Source: Oscillospiraceae bacterium
GTDB lineage: Bacteria > Bacillota > Clostridia > Oscillospirales > Ruminococcaceae
Direction: 5' to 3'
DNA length: 64,000 bases
NCBI GenBank assembly: GCA_031266415.1
Contig: JAISBB010000005.1
Location: 62,001-126,000 of the forward strand
A model generated the notes under the pieces. That model ran no database searches. It was not told the origin of the DNA and saw only the letters and a list, made by a program, of their open reading frames with translations. Positions within the stretch are counted from its first letter, which is position 1. Every line of letters starts with the position of its first letter. Below, one piece after another: positions 36,216 through 44,777 of the stretch. The position numbers and the translations under genes were made by a program.

Positions 36216-36902
36216 ATGGTACGGCCATATGTTCTTTTTATTGTTGGGCCAACCGCAGCAGGAAAAACATCTCTCTCTTTGAAATTGGCCCAGCTACTTG
36301 GCGGCGAGATCATTAATGCAGATGCCATGCAGATTTACCGTAACATGGATATTGGCACAGGGAAACCTTCCACTGAAGAAATGTTAACCTGCCCACATCA
36401 TTTGTTCAACATACTCGACCCCACTGAATCTTTTAGTGCCATAGAATATAAAACTTTGGCAACAAAAAAAATTCAAGAGATTTTAAAACGAAGAAAGCTC
36501 CCCATTGTGGTCGGCGGAACTGGACTATATATAAACGCCATCGTCAACAACTTAAATTTCCAACAAGAAAACAATCTGTGGCAGGCACAAAACAAACGGT
36601 TTAACCCCATTATCATTGGAGTAAATTACAGTGAACGCAAAGAGCTGTATAAACAAATTGATAACAGAGTAGAAAAAATGATGGCTGCTGGCCTACTTAA
36701 AGAAGTCGAAACACTTTTTACCACAGGACTTGGGAAAACAGCTTCTCAAGCAATAGGCTACAAAGAATTTAAAGATTTTTTTAATGGAAAAGCCAGTTAC
36801 AAAGAAACCGTTGCATTAATTAAAAAGCGTACCCGTAACTATGCCAAAAGGCAACTTACTTGGTTTTGTAAATTACCCAATGTTCACTGGATTTCACAAT
36901 AA
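36216..36902 (+). CDS. miaA: tRNA dimethylallyltransferase MiaA, internally shortened
   Basis: MiaA prenylates A37 of tRNAs reading UNN codons. The 228-residue protein has the P-loop FIVGPTAAGKTSLSLKLA, the catalytic stretch INADAMQIYRNMDIGTGKPS, HHLFNILDP and VVGGTGLYINAI, and the C-terminal QAIGYKEF and KKRTRNYAKRQLTWF. Typical enzymes have about 300-315 residues. Between NNLNFQQEN (about residue 122) and PIIIGVNYSERKELY (about 139) the usual 60-70-residue helical insert, which grips the anticodon stem-loop, is almost absent. The frame is intact and catalytic residues remain. Start ATG with AGGAGG. Last gene of the plus operon, converging on the flippase gene. Confidence 0.92.
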   Translation: MVRPYVLFIVGPTAAGKTSLSLKLAQLLGGEIINADAMQIYRNMDIGTGKPSTEEMLTCPHHLFNILDPTESFSAIEYKTLATKKIQEILKRRKLPIVVGGTGLYINAIVNNLNFQQENNLWQAQNKRFNPIIIGVNYSERKELYKQIDNRVEKMMAAGLLKEVETLFTTGLGKTASQAIGYKEFKDFFNGKASYKETVALIKKRTRNYAKRQLTWFCKLPNVHWISQ

Positions 36903-36911
36903 AAAATCAAA

Positions 36912-38444
36912 TTAAAAGCAAGAAAGAACAAGGAGAAAGCGGCGCAAAATCAACTGTTTCAAAAATAAAAATTCTTGCGTTCTGCCGAAAAAAATTAAAA
37001 GCAACAAGCCATGCACAAAAACGGAAACTACACTCACAACCAAAACTTGTCCCCACCCAACAAATGTTACACCAAGAAAGATGTATGCGTTAATTAAGCA
37101 ACTGCCGGCAGCAGCCACATAATATAATAACTGTTTTTTAAAAAAACTAATTGGAGACTTTTTGAATCCCAAGCGAAAAAGTAGCCATGGTTCTCGCCAA
37201 AAACATGTACACAAAATACTGATAGTTAACGCTCCAAACACCCCTATTGCCCCGTACCCGGCAAGAAAATAACCCAAAATTATATTTAAAACTGCTTCAC
37301 ACAAAGTTACATATTTACCGTCCCAATAAATACCCATATTTTCTTTAAACATCAACACGATTTTTCTTACCGCCAACAAATAAAAATTAATTAATATTAT
37401 GTAACAAGTCATTTTATCAAAAACGCGGTTGGTGGGCAACCAAAGTTTAATTACTCCATTAACACTTGTAGCTAAAATGCACACAACTGCCCCAAAAATC
37501 CAATTGTTAATCAATAAAACTGCATAAAAACGCGCCTCTAGCTTTTTTCGCTCGCCTAAAGTTGCTAGATCCCCAACACTTGGGCCAATTGATTCACAAA
37601 AATGCCAATTGAAATTTTTTACTACTGTTAAAATGTGTTGATATGGTGCATACACCCCCATTGCAGCCAAACCCACAAATCTAGACATATATACATTCAC
37701 TGTTGCATGAACAATTAAACCAAACCCCTGATTAAAAACTCCGCCCCCAACGTTTTTGAAAATTAAATGAATTTCTTGTCTTGAAAGTGGCTTTTTTGTT
37801 TTCACACTCAAAAACGGATATAGGCGTTTTGCTACAAAAAAAATAATCAGCCCTTCCAAAATTGTTGATGTTACTGCGCAGAATGCAAACGAAATTAAAC
37901 CCGAGTGGTAATTCAAAAAAAACATTTTCGCAATAAGTCCCAACGAAATCGATATAAAATCTATTATGACTATAATATATTTTTTTTGATTATATAAGAT
38001 CACTGAACGCAAATGTGCAAAAAAACATGGCAGAAGAATATTCGCTAAAAATAACAAGTATATAGTCCTTATTCGTGGGATTTCATATATGTTGTTAGCT
38101 ATTAATTGCAGATTAAAACTTAAAACCCAACCAATAACGGCAAAGCAACCAGCGATTATTAAGCAAACTTTCTTCGTAAATGCAACAATAGATCGCAACT
38201 TTTCCACATCACCGTCTGCAAGCGGTTTATAAAGGCTAATAGAAATTGCCGGAATTACCCCTAAATTCAATATAGAAAAAAATAGTAAAACATTGCTAAA
38301 GGTACTCTCTACACCCATATAAATCATTCCAAGAGTGCTCGCAAATTTTCGCCGAAGGCAAAACTCCAAAACCCAAATTATCGTTTGGCACGGCAACATA
38401 AACAACAAATTAATCACTACGTTTTTAGTTCTAGAGCGCCCCAC
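36912..38444 (-). CDS. Polysaccharide/lipid-linked-sugar flippase-like membrane protein (MOP superfamily)
   Basis: This protein of about 510 residues has twelve or more hydrophobic segments and an arrangement typical of Wzx-type polysaccharide transporters. It begins NVVINLLFMLPCQTIIWVLEF, with LGMIYMGVESTFSNVLLFFSILNLG next, a pattern seen in Firmicute oligosaccharide flippases. It probably moves lipid-linked sugars for surface polysaccharide, but no glycosyltransferase genes are nearby and the substrate cannot be inferred. The track ATG at 38471 is possible; I prefer the GTG at 38444, which has AGAGGG 7 bases upstream. It ends 9 bases from the convergent miaA stop, with no clear terminator between. 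Confidence 0.8.
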   Translation of the reverse strand: MGRSRTKNVVINLLFMLPCQTIIWVLEFCLRRKFASTLGMIYMGVESTFSNVLLFFSILNLGVIPAISISLYKPLADGDVEKLRSIVAFTKKVCLIIAGCFAVIGWVLSFNLQLIANNIYEIPRIRTIYLLFLANILLPCFFAHLRSVILYNQKKYIIVIIDFISISLGLIAKMFFLNYHSGLISFAFCAVTSTILEGLIIFFVAKRLYPFLSVKTKKPLSRQEIHLIFKNVGGGVFNQGFGLIVHATVNVYMSRFVGLAAMGVYAPYQHILTVVKNFNWHFCESIGPSVGDLATLGERKKLEARFYAVLLINNWIFGAVVCILATSVNGVIKLWLPTNRVFDKMTCYIILINFYLLAVRKIVLMFKENMGIYWDGKYVTLCEAVLNIILGYFLAGYGAIGVFGALTISILCTCFWREPWLLFRLGFKKSPISFFKKQLLYYVAAAGSCLINAYIFLGVTFVGWGQVLVVSVVSVFVHGLLLLIFFGRTQEFLFLKQLILRRFLLVLSCF

Positions 38445-38564
38445 ATTTAATCCCTCTTTTTTAAAAACCATTCATCTACTGACGATATTCTGTGTATTTG
38501 TCTTATTTATTTTTTCAATTTTCTCTTGCAATTCAACGTGCATTCTCAAAGTGTTTAGAAAGTG

Positions 38565-40229
38565 TTAAACTGTTCCCTTTTGGCTAGAAATAAACCGCAA
38601 TGGATCAACTTGCTTCCCTTCATATAAAACTTCAAAGTGCAGGTGTGTACCAGTTGCATAGCCTGTTCTTCCAATTGCGGCTATTTGCTCCCCCTTACTT
38701 ACACGCTGGGCAACACGCACATATATCTCGGAATTGTGTGCATATCTCGTGAGCAACCCATTTTCATGCCGAATAACCACACTTTTTCCGTAAGTACCTT
38801 CCCAACCCGCCGAAACAATTTCGCCAGAGTCACTTGCCAAAATCACAGAACCAGTTTCCGCACAAATGTCAATACCCCTGTGGTGCGTTGGGCCGCTAAA
38901 GTAACAACTCACATAACCTTTCCCACCAACAAGTGGCCACATAAAATTGGCCTTCAAATCACTTAAAATCCCGCTATCACTCTCAATATATTTATACTTT
39001 TGACCAATAATCACATGTTTGTTGATCGGTTCGGTTATTACCCTTTTGGAAATCGCCACTTTACTTTGTTCAATACCATCTACATAAGTAACGTTATAAG
39101 TTATTTGTATTTCACCATCTTTGCCCCGTTGCCTAACAAAAGAAGTTCCCAATGGGTAACAAGTGCTAGAAGTTGTTATAACTTTAAATGGCATTTTTTC
39201 TTGCTTAATTTCAGTGTTAATAAATTTAACATTAAAAAGTGGCACTGATTTTAAAACCCTAACTGTGTTCCCAGGGTTAATCTCGCCCTCGTTTAATTTT
39301 TCAAACTCAGACATCGTCATTTCATATCTTTCAATAATTTTTTCAACAGAATCCCCTTTTATTATGGTGTAATCAACTTCTTTTCGTTCTTTGGCATAAA
39401 TCATTGATTTAAAATCAGTGGCAAACGGCAAGACACTTGCTTTCGGGTAAAGTGCATCTTGCACTTCCACCGCTTTTTCAAACAACACCTCTCCCCCGCA
39501 ATTTTGCCCTTGTGCATTTGCAGCCTTAACCATTTCCAGCTCTTTCTTTAGTTGTTCCTTTTCTGTGGTTGCACCCAGAAATTTTTTATCAAGATATAAC
39601 CCACTTGCCTCTACAATATCATTGCCAAGAACTTTAACAAGCCGATCTGCCAATTCTTTTTGACTTGTAATTTTCTCTGGTTCCAAAACCTTAATGGCAA
39701 ATTGCGGCTTAATATATATACTAGATGGTTCCAAAATACGGCTTCTTGCAAGTTTTTGCGCCTCCTCAAAATCTAACTCATTTTCTACAAGCCCTACAAT
39801 CTCACCATTACACCAAATTTCAATGCCATATTCTATAGAATTAAAACGCCTTATGGTTAAAAAACAAACAACAGCAGAACTTAATGCAAAACATGCTCGC
39901 AAAAATCGCCAAACTGCTTTTTTGTAAACACCGTATTTAAAGGCACAAAACGCATACAATTCCTTGAAAAGCACACCCAAAGATTCCTCTTTTGCCATTC
40001 CCCCAAAATGCTTCGCTGCTTTACTCAGACGGATAACTACCACTTGACAAACTTCCAAAAAACTAAAACTTAAATTTTGGAACATTACTTTTAAATTCCA
40101 AAAATCATGGTAAATATTCCGGCATGCTTTAATTAGATTTTCTTCGACTTTTTTAGGTTCCCATTTTAAATTTAACCAATAAGTTCCCGACCAAAAAGAT
40201 CTCCCCAACCACTCTAAACATAAGCACAC
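38565..40229 (-). CDS. Membrane-anchored M23 peptidoglycan endopeptidase with LysM and G5 domains
   Basis: This protein of up to 554 residues is predicted to face outward. A basic N-terminal region of about 100 residues precedes a membrane segment (FLRACFALSSAVVCFLTI). After this come a LysM-like repeat (YTIIKGDSVEKIIERYEMTMSEF, about residue 290), a G5-like domain (about 340-410), and a C-terminal M23 metallopeptidase with zinc motifs HHRGIDI (about 465) and THLHFEV (about 540). Such proteins cut peptidoglycan cross-links and are common in Clostridia. The true start is uncertain; several GTG/ATG options exist in the first 75 codons. The target cross-links may include the D-Asp bridge proposed from the asnB-racD genes, which is speculative. 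Confidence 0.88.
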   Translation of the reverse strand: MCLCLEWLGRSFWSGTYWLNLKWEPKKVEENLIKACRNIYHDFWNLKVMFQNLSFSFLEVCQVVVIRLSKAAKHFGGMAKEESLGVLFKELYAFCAFKYGVYKKAVWRFLRACFALSSAVVCFLTIRRFNSIEYGIEIWCNGEIVGLVENELDFEEAQKLARSRILEPSSIYIKPQFAIKVLEPEKITSQKELADRLVKVLGNDIVEASGLYLDKKFLGATTEKEQLKKELEMVKAANAQGQNCGGEVLFEKAVEVQDALYPKASVLPFATDFKSMIYAKERKEVDYTIIKGDSVEKIIERYEMTMSEFEKLNEGEINPGNTVRVLKSVPLFNVKFINTEIKQEKMPFKVITTSSTCYPLGTSFVRQRGKDGEIQITYNVTYVDGIEQSKVAISKRVITEPINKHVIIGQKYKYIESDSGILSDLKANFMWPLVGGKGYVSCYFSGPTHHRGIDICAETGSVILASDSGEIVSAGWEGTYGKSVVIRHENGLLTRYAHNSEIYVRVAQRVSKGEQIAAIGRTGYATGTHLHFEVLYEGKQVDPLRFISSQKGTV

Positions 40230-40286
40230 AACTGAAAAACTTACCTTTACTATATTTCACGCACCTCTTTTCACACAGGCACACAC

Positions 40287-40338
40287 AAGGGCTCGCCCAA
40301 GAACTCACATAAAGTCCGACAGACAAGCCCTTCTTTTT
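40287..40338 (+). other. Hairpin in queT-M23 spacer with plus-strand T tract
   Basis: AAGGGCTCG and CAAGCCCTT form a 7-9-base stem (one G-U pair) enclosing about 28 bases, with a possible inner stem. Only the plus strand has a T run after the stem (CTTTTT), although both flanking genes are on the minus strand. It could be a structured leader of the M23 gene, or a terminator stopping antisense transcripts. I cannot decide. Confidence 0.4.
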
Positions 40339-40353
40339 CACAAAACATAAAAC

Positions 40354-40896
40354 TTAACTGACTATTTCTTTTTTAAAAACAGTTGACCCCAATAGTTTAC
40401 ATAGCGGTAGACCAATAAGAACACAGGCAACAAACTGCCCAACACCAACCCTAAATATATTTTTAGCAGCCACCGCCCAATTCCAGTGCCAGCCTAACTC
40501 CTGCAAAGTAATTTCTATTCCAACAACCAATGCATTTAAAATCACTGGCGGTAACACACTTAAAAGTGGAAGCCCAAACATACGCCGTTTACGCCATTTA
40601 TAAGTAAGGTAAGCGGAAATAAAGGTTGTAAAACTCCCCACAAAAATATCAATTGCCATATCCAATCCTGCCAGCGTTCCCTGTATGTTTGTTAGGACAC
40701 AGCCTATAGTTAACCCAGCAATTGCACTCACATCAAAAACCGGCAAAATAGTTAAGGCCTCGGCAAGGCGAATCTGGTCGCCACCAAAACTAAATCTGGC
40801 CAACAAGAGAGACAAAAGAGAATAAATTGCTGCAATCATTGCCGCTTTTACTAGATGAATTAATTTCTGATTTTTGTTAGATTTTGAGGTAAACAT
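40354..40896 (-). CDS. queT: QueT-family transporter (preQ1/queuosine precursor ECF S component)
   Basis: This 180-residue membrane protein has about five hydrophobic segments: AAMIAAIYSLLSLLLARFSFGG, IRLAEALTILPVFDVSAIAGLTIGCVLTN, GSFTTFISAYLTYKW, LLSVLPPVILNALVVGIEI and FVACVLIGLPLCKLL. The (Q)IRLAEALTILP block is characteristic of QueT proteins, the substrate-binding subunits of ECF transporters for queuosine precursors. The energising ECF genes are not in the window. I looked for a preQ1-type leader in the 42 bases upstream and saw none. ATG start with GAGAGGA upstream. Confidence 0.82.
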   Translation of the reverse strand: MFTSKSNKNQKLIHLVKAAMIAAIYSLLSLLLARFSFGGDQIRLAEALTILPVFDVSAIAGLTIGCVLTNIQGTLAGLDMAIDIFVGSFTTFISAYLTYKWRKRRMFGLPLLSVLPPVILNALVVGIEITLQELGWHWNWAVAAKNIFRVGVGQFVACVLIGLPLCKLLGSTVFKKEIVS

Positions 40897-40938
40897 TTTA
40901 AATCCAATCCTCTCATTAATGCCATAAATTGTTCAATT

Positions 40939-42099
40939 TTACCTTTCTTTAAATTTCAACTTTGAAGACTTAAATTTTTTAACAATTTCTTCATCAAATT
41001 TAATTCCCTGTCTATTTCCAAGCTCCACTAGCATCTTTTCAAATTCCTCTAATTTCATCTCCTCAATTATTTCTTCTTCTCTTTTCTCACATTCTTCCTC
41101 CGTCATTGGCAACTTCTGCAAAACAACAAGCATATTATGGTGCTTAACATCTAGCAAAGTTGTTTCTCCTGGCAGTAGCTTTTTAATTTCGTCTCGACCA
41201 CTTTCTGCGTAATAATTTATAACTTGTTTCTCATTTAATACTTCAATTGAAGCAGCTTCTATATTTTTCAATTTCTCCTCATTGGCCTCTGTTTCCTTCA
41301 CTTTTTCTTCTGGCTTTTTCGCTTCCCCGCTAAGCGCAGAATCTATGTTTGCACCAGACTCGGGCTCTGTTCCCTTCGCTTTTTCTTCTTTTTTAATACT
41401 TTCTTCTTCCATTGAAAACAAAACCTTGCTAAAACCCTCTTCAGTTACTCTCATTCGAAATGCTTCTGCATCTTTTTGAACTTCAGCTTTCTGCGCAGCA
41501 CTTTGCTCTCCATAATAGAAAATCTTCGTTTGTACTTTAAAAAATTTCTCTTCAAAATAACGTCCAATTTCTTCTTTTGTCGGTCTTTCTTTTCCATCCT
41601 TTCCGTAATAATAATCGAAAATAGCCGCCCTTTTTTCCTTCGCTTCAAGGCACGCAATATAAGATTCTTTCCCAACACCATTTTCGCTAAGTGACATCTT
41701 TTTCTTATCATATATTTTTGCAAATTGCTCTAACATTTCAAGTTTCCCTGTGGGTAACGTCAACTTTAATTCGTCAAATAGCGTGATTATACCTACATAC
41801 TGCGTGACTTTTTCTTTTGCTATTTTCTCAATTAACTCTTCCATAGTTTCTCCGTCAATGGCACAATTAAAGCAAGACCTGAGATTGTGAGGATAAAAAG
41901 TACTATCTTTTTCTCTTAGTTTTTGCATCGCTGAACCCAAAGCATCACTTAATTCATACATCACATAAATCCCAGTTGGAATCTTCTTCCCATCACCATA
42001 CACAGCAATGTATTCCGTTTGGGTTCCAAATCTGCAAGCGGTACACAATACTCCAATTATCAATGAAAATAATAGCAACGTATTTCTCATAACCTTCAT
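40939..42099 (-). CDS. Foldase-like lipoprotein A (SurA/PrsA N-domain-like)
   Basis: This protein of about 386 residues has an N-terminal signal (KVMRNTLLLFSLIIGVLCTAC) ending in a Cys that may be lipidated, although VLCTAC is an imperfect lipobox. The body is helical and charged, with a central low-complexity E/K/A stretch (about residues 235-285) and a C-terminal conserved block (LLPGETTLLDVKHHNMLVVLQKL). It resembles SurA/PrsA-type chaperone scaffolds; no clear parvulin catalytic domain is visible. It is clearly homologous to the next gene upstream: NLRSCFNCAIDGETMEELIEK here against DPKSCWNEKVDGGETLEEKVQ there. The start is placed at the ATG directly before the signal; the ORF track extends 14 codons further. 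Confidence 0.7.
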   Translation of the reverse strand: MKVMRNTLLLFSLIIGVLCTACRFGTQTEYIAVYGDGKKIPTGIYVMYELSDALGSAMQKLREKDSTFYPHNLRSCFNCAIDGETMEELIEKIAKEKVTQYVGIITLFDELKLTLPTGKLEMLEQFAKIYDKKKMSLSENGVGKESYIACLEAKEKRAAIFDYYYGKDGKERPTKEEIGRYFEEKFFKVQTKIFYYGEQSAAQKAEVQKDAEAFRMRVTEEGFSKVLFSMEEESIKKEEKAKGTEPESGANIDSALSGEAKKPEEKVKETEANEEKLKNIEAASIEVLNEKQVINYYAESGRDEIKKLLPGETTLLDVKHHNMLVVLQKLPMTEEECEKREEEIIEEMKLEEFEKMLVELGNRQGIKFDEEIVKKFKSSKLKFKER

Positions 42100-42206
42100 G
42101 AGGAACACATACCCCCCATATCCTTTTAGGTTTCGCTGCAAAACGTTAACACCAGTTCTAGTTTTGAATTATTGGATTAAAATTTATACATCTGGGTAAC
42201 ACTATT

Positions 42207-43553
42207 TTAAGATTTCTCGCTGACTTCTTCTTTTCTTGCTTCTTTCTTTTCAACTTCCTCGTGGTTCTCAATTTTCTCCTCCGGCGGCAAAACAATGCTC
42301 GGTTTATTTTTGGCAAGTGTAGATTTATTCCACTTTATTTCAGCTTTTCCCACTGCAATCAACTCTTCTTTAAATTCATCGCCTTTAAGTTTCTGCAATA
42401 CTGCCGGTTTAAATTTCTTAGCATCTTCAGGTGTCTTTTTTTCGACTTTCACAACCAAAAATGCACTTTTAGCAGGTATTACCATTGACTGCCCACTAAT
42501 TTCCGCTTCTTTAAAGAGCTTCATTCCCTCTGCAGTAAAAATGTTTGTTTCCAACTTTTCTTTCTCTGTTATAACTACGTTACTTTGCGCCAGGTATTCT
42601 TTCCTTTTTTCATCTGTTATTACAGGTGCTTCGGTTTTCTTCTTGCTCCCTGACTCGGCTGCATCTACAGCTTCGGTTTTCTTCTTACTTTCTGACTTGG
42701 CTGCTTTCTTGGCTTCGGCTTCTTGCTCTTTCTTTTTCTTTTCCAAGTCAGCTTCTAGTTTCTTCTGTTCTACAAGAAGCACTTCCACAAATTCATCGCC
42801 ATATTTCTGTACATTTACTAAGAAATCTTCCGCTTTCTTTTTCGCAGTGTTTTTACTGTCGGGCTTAGGCACAACATTTTCACTGGCCTTAGCATCAACT
42901 TTCTCAGCGACCTCATCGCCGACATTATCATCGTAAGCAAACACTTGTATCCAAAATTTACTAAAGTTTTCGTTAAAAGAATTCTTTATTTGATCTTCCG
43001 CAATCCCTTCCGTAGCTTTCTCAAATAAAGCCACCACTTTTTGCGAATTGTTTATCATTATCATTGAATTTCTATAATATTCCAACATATTTTCTCTTTC
43101 TTTTTTGTCTTCTCCCTCTTTTGCTGGCATATTTTCCAAAGTTTTTATGTAATCTTCTAGGTTTTGATTTTGCTTTTGAGCTTCTTCCGATAATTTCAAA
43201 CCATCTTTTGCAAACGAGCACTCCACGCCTACATGTAAAAAGACTGCCTTTTCAGTTTCGGCTTGAACTTTTTCTTCTAGTGTTTCTCCACCATCTACCT
43301 TCTCATTCCAACAACTTTTTGGATCAGGGTACCCCTCAGCCCAAGGGTTTTTCGCTGGGTCAATCTTACTCAACACAGTATAAAAAGCTTGCCCTAACAG
43401 TGCTTTATAAAGGCCTACAGATATCTTTTGCGTTTCTCCATTTGGCAATTTAAATGAAGCAACATATGGCTCCGATTGCTTACATCCAGTAAACAACATC
43501 CCCACCGCAATAATTATTGACACACAAAACTTTCCTTTATTGACAATCTTCAT
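42207..43553 (-). CDS. Foldase-like lipoprotein B (SurA/PrsA N-domain-like) with K/E/A repeats
   Basis: This 448-residue predicted lipoprotein has signal peptide IVNKGKFCVSIIIAVGMLFTGC with a good lipobox (LFTG-C). The N-terminal region is helical and shares the SC.N...DG.ETLEE pattern with its neighbour. A strongly charged central part (about residues 255-310) holds repeats of SKKKTEA. The C-terminal block (GQSMVIPAKSAFLVVKVEKKTPEDAKKF) corresponds to the same region of the paralogue, and a Glu/Lys-rich tail ends the protein. It may be an extracytoplasmic chaperone of the SurA/PrsA class, though a parvulin catalytic domain is not obvious. ATG start with GTGAG upstream. The two genes look like a tandem duplication. 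Confidence 0.72.
   Translation of the reverse strand: MKIVNKGKFCVSIIIAVGMLFTGCKQSEPYVASFKLPNGETQKISVGLYKALLGQAFYTVLSKIDPAKNPWAEGYPDPKSCWNEKVDGGETLEEKVQAETEKAVFLHVGVECSFAKDGLKLSEEAQKQNQNLEDYIKTLENMPAKEGEDKKERENMLEYYRNSMIMINNSQKVVALFEKATEGIAEDQIKNSFNENFSKFWIQVFAYDDNVGDEVAEKVDAKASENVVPKPDSKNTAKKKAEDFLVNVQKYGDEFVEVLLVEQKKLEADLEKKKKEQEAEAKKAAKSESKKKTEAVDAAESGSKKKTEAPVITDEKRKEYLAQSNVVITEKEKLETNIFTAEGMKLFKEAEISGQSMVIPAKSAFLVVKVEKKTPEDAKKFKPAVLQKLKGDEFKEELIAVGKAEIKWNKSTLAKNKPSIVLPPEEKIENHEEVEKKEARKEEVSEKS
42628..42730 (-). repeat. 42-bp direct repeats inside lipoprotein B
   Basis: The motif gcttcggttttcttctt recurs at 42628 and 42670, and in degenerate form at 42712, at an exact 42-base period, so each unit encodes 14 residues (SKKKTEA core). 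This gives about 2.5 copies in the charged linker. In-frame repeats like this can expand or contract without breaking the frame. Confidence 0.75.
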
Positions 43554-43592
43554 AAATATTTCTCACCTCATAGTTAATATCACAAACAAAAA

Positions 43593-44777
43593 TCAAACAC
43601 GCTGCCGTTTATTATGCGACCGCAAAACTCCAAGAGAAATTGTCGCTGCGGCACAAACAAAAATAAACACCGGCATCACCCAAACATTGTTATTTTCGTC
43701 TGCAACCATAATCTCAACCCACAAAGAATCCATAAATTCTTCCAGTTCCGTGGATATAAATTGGTAACTTTGCGTATTTTTTAAAGTTTGTTCATCTGGG
43801 TAGGCAACTTTATTATTCTTTACGTTTTCCGGCAATAAATCAAATGCCTTAATATTGGGCGTAGAACAGTTTCCATATAAAGCATTATTTAAAGCCACAC
43901 CAGGTTCACACAAAAAATTAATGTAAAGTTCAGCTGCTTCTTTATATTTCGCATTTATTGGAATGCAAGCTGCATCCACAAAGCGATTCGTTCCTTCTTT
44001 GGGGAACACAAATTTAAGATTTTGATTATCATTCATCATGTTTATAACATCACCGGAATAGTAAGGAGCAATTAAAGCCTCCTCTGTTTGCATTTTATCG
44101 AAAATCTCATCCATAACATAGGCTTGTATCAAATGTTTTTGCTTTTTTAATTCCTTAGCTGCAGCCAATATATCTTCTTTTCTGCGCGTGTTGAACGAAA
44201 TATTCAATTTTCTTAAAGCAATTGCAAATGCATCTCTAGGATTTGAAAACATCAGAATTTCGTTTTTGAATTTTTCATCCCACAAAATGTTAAAACCATC
44301 TACTTCCTCCTTAATCTCTTTCGAATTATAAACTATTCCAACTGTTCCCCAAGCATATGCCACTGAATATTCACCTGTAGGGTCGTAATTCAGTTTCTTT
44401 AAATTTGGCATTATATTCACTATATTGGGAATGTTTGCATAGTTAAGTTTCGCAAGCCGTTTTTCTGCAATCATTCTAGCAATCATGTAATCCGACAGGA
44501 TAACAACATCATAACTCACGCCCCCGCCTTTAATTTTTGCATATGCTTCTTCATTAGAAGAAACTGTTGTGTAATTAACATGGACCCCTGTTAATTTTTC
44601 GAATTCGTAGTTCACATTCATTAAGCTATTTGATCCGTTTGACATGAACTCGCCCCAATTCGAAACATTAATTGAGATCTTTGCGTTTTTTTTATTATAT
44701 AACATGCTTTGTTTTGCAACAATAACAGCCAGAAGTACAAGTCCCGTTGCCAAAATTGCCAAATTACGCAATTTCAA
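43593..44777 (-). CDS. potD: Spermidine/putrescine-binding protein PotD, with membrane anchors at both ends
   Basis: This 394-residue polyamine-binding protein of the PotD/PotF type reads INVSNWGEFMSNGSNSLMNVNYEFEKLTGVHVNYT, then YDVVILSDYMIARMI, YAWGTVGIVYNSKEI, and RFVDAACIPINAKYKEAAELYINFLCEPG, all standard family blocks. Instead of a lipobox Cys it has an uncleaved-looking N-terminal hydrophobic segment (LAILATGLVLLAVIVAKQ), and it ends with a second hydrophobic segment (VWVMPVFIFVCAAATISLGVL) followed by basic residues, so it may be anchored at both ends. It overlaps potC by 4 bases. No potA or potB is present. Confidence 0.9.
   Translation of the reverse strand: MKLRNLAILATGLVLLAVIVAKQSMLYNKKNAKISINVSNWGEFMSNGSNSLMNVNYEFEKLTGVHVNYTTVSSNEEAYAKIKGGGVSYDVVILSDYMIARMIAEKRLAKLNYANIPNIVNIMPNLKKLNYDPTGEYSVAYAWGTVGIVYNSKEIKEEVDGFNILWDEKFKNEILMFSNPRDAFAIALRKLNISFNTRRKEDILAAAKELKKQKHLIQAYVMDEIFDKMQTEEALIAPYYSGDVINMMNDNQNLKFVFPKEGTNRFVDAACIPINAKYKEAAELYINFLCEPGVALNNALYGNCSTPNIKAFDLLPENVKNNKVAYPDEQTLKNTQSYQFISTELEEFMDSLWVEIMVADENNNVWVMPVFIFVCAAATISLGVLRSHNKRQRV

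Noticed and set aside
40897-40938. preQ1 riboswitch upstream of queT
   Set aside because: The spacer is only 42 bases and lacks the preQ1-I pattern; I saw no hairpin followed by an A-rich tail.
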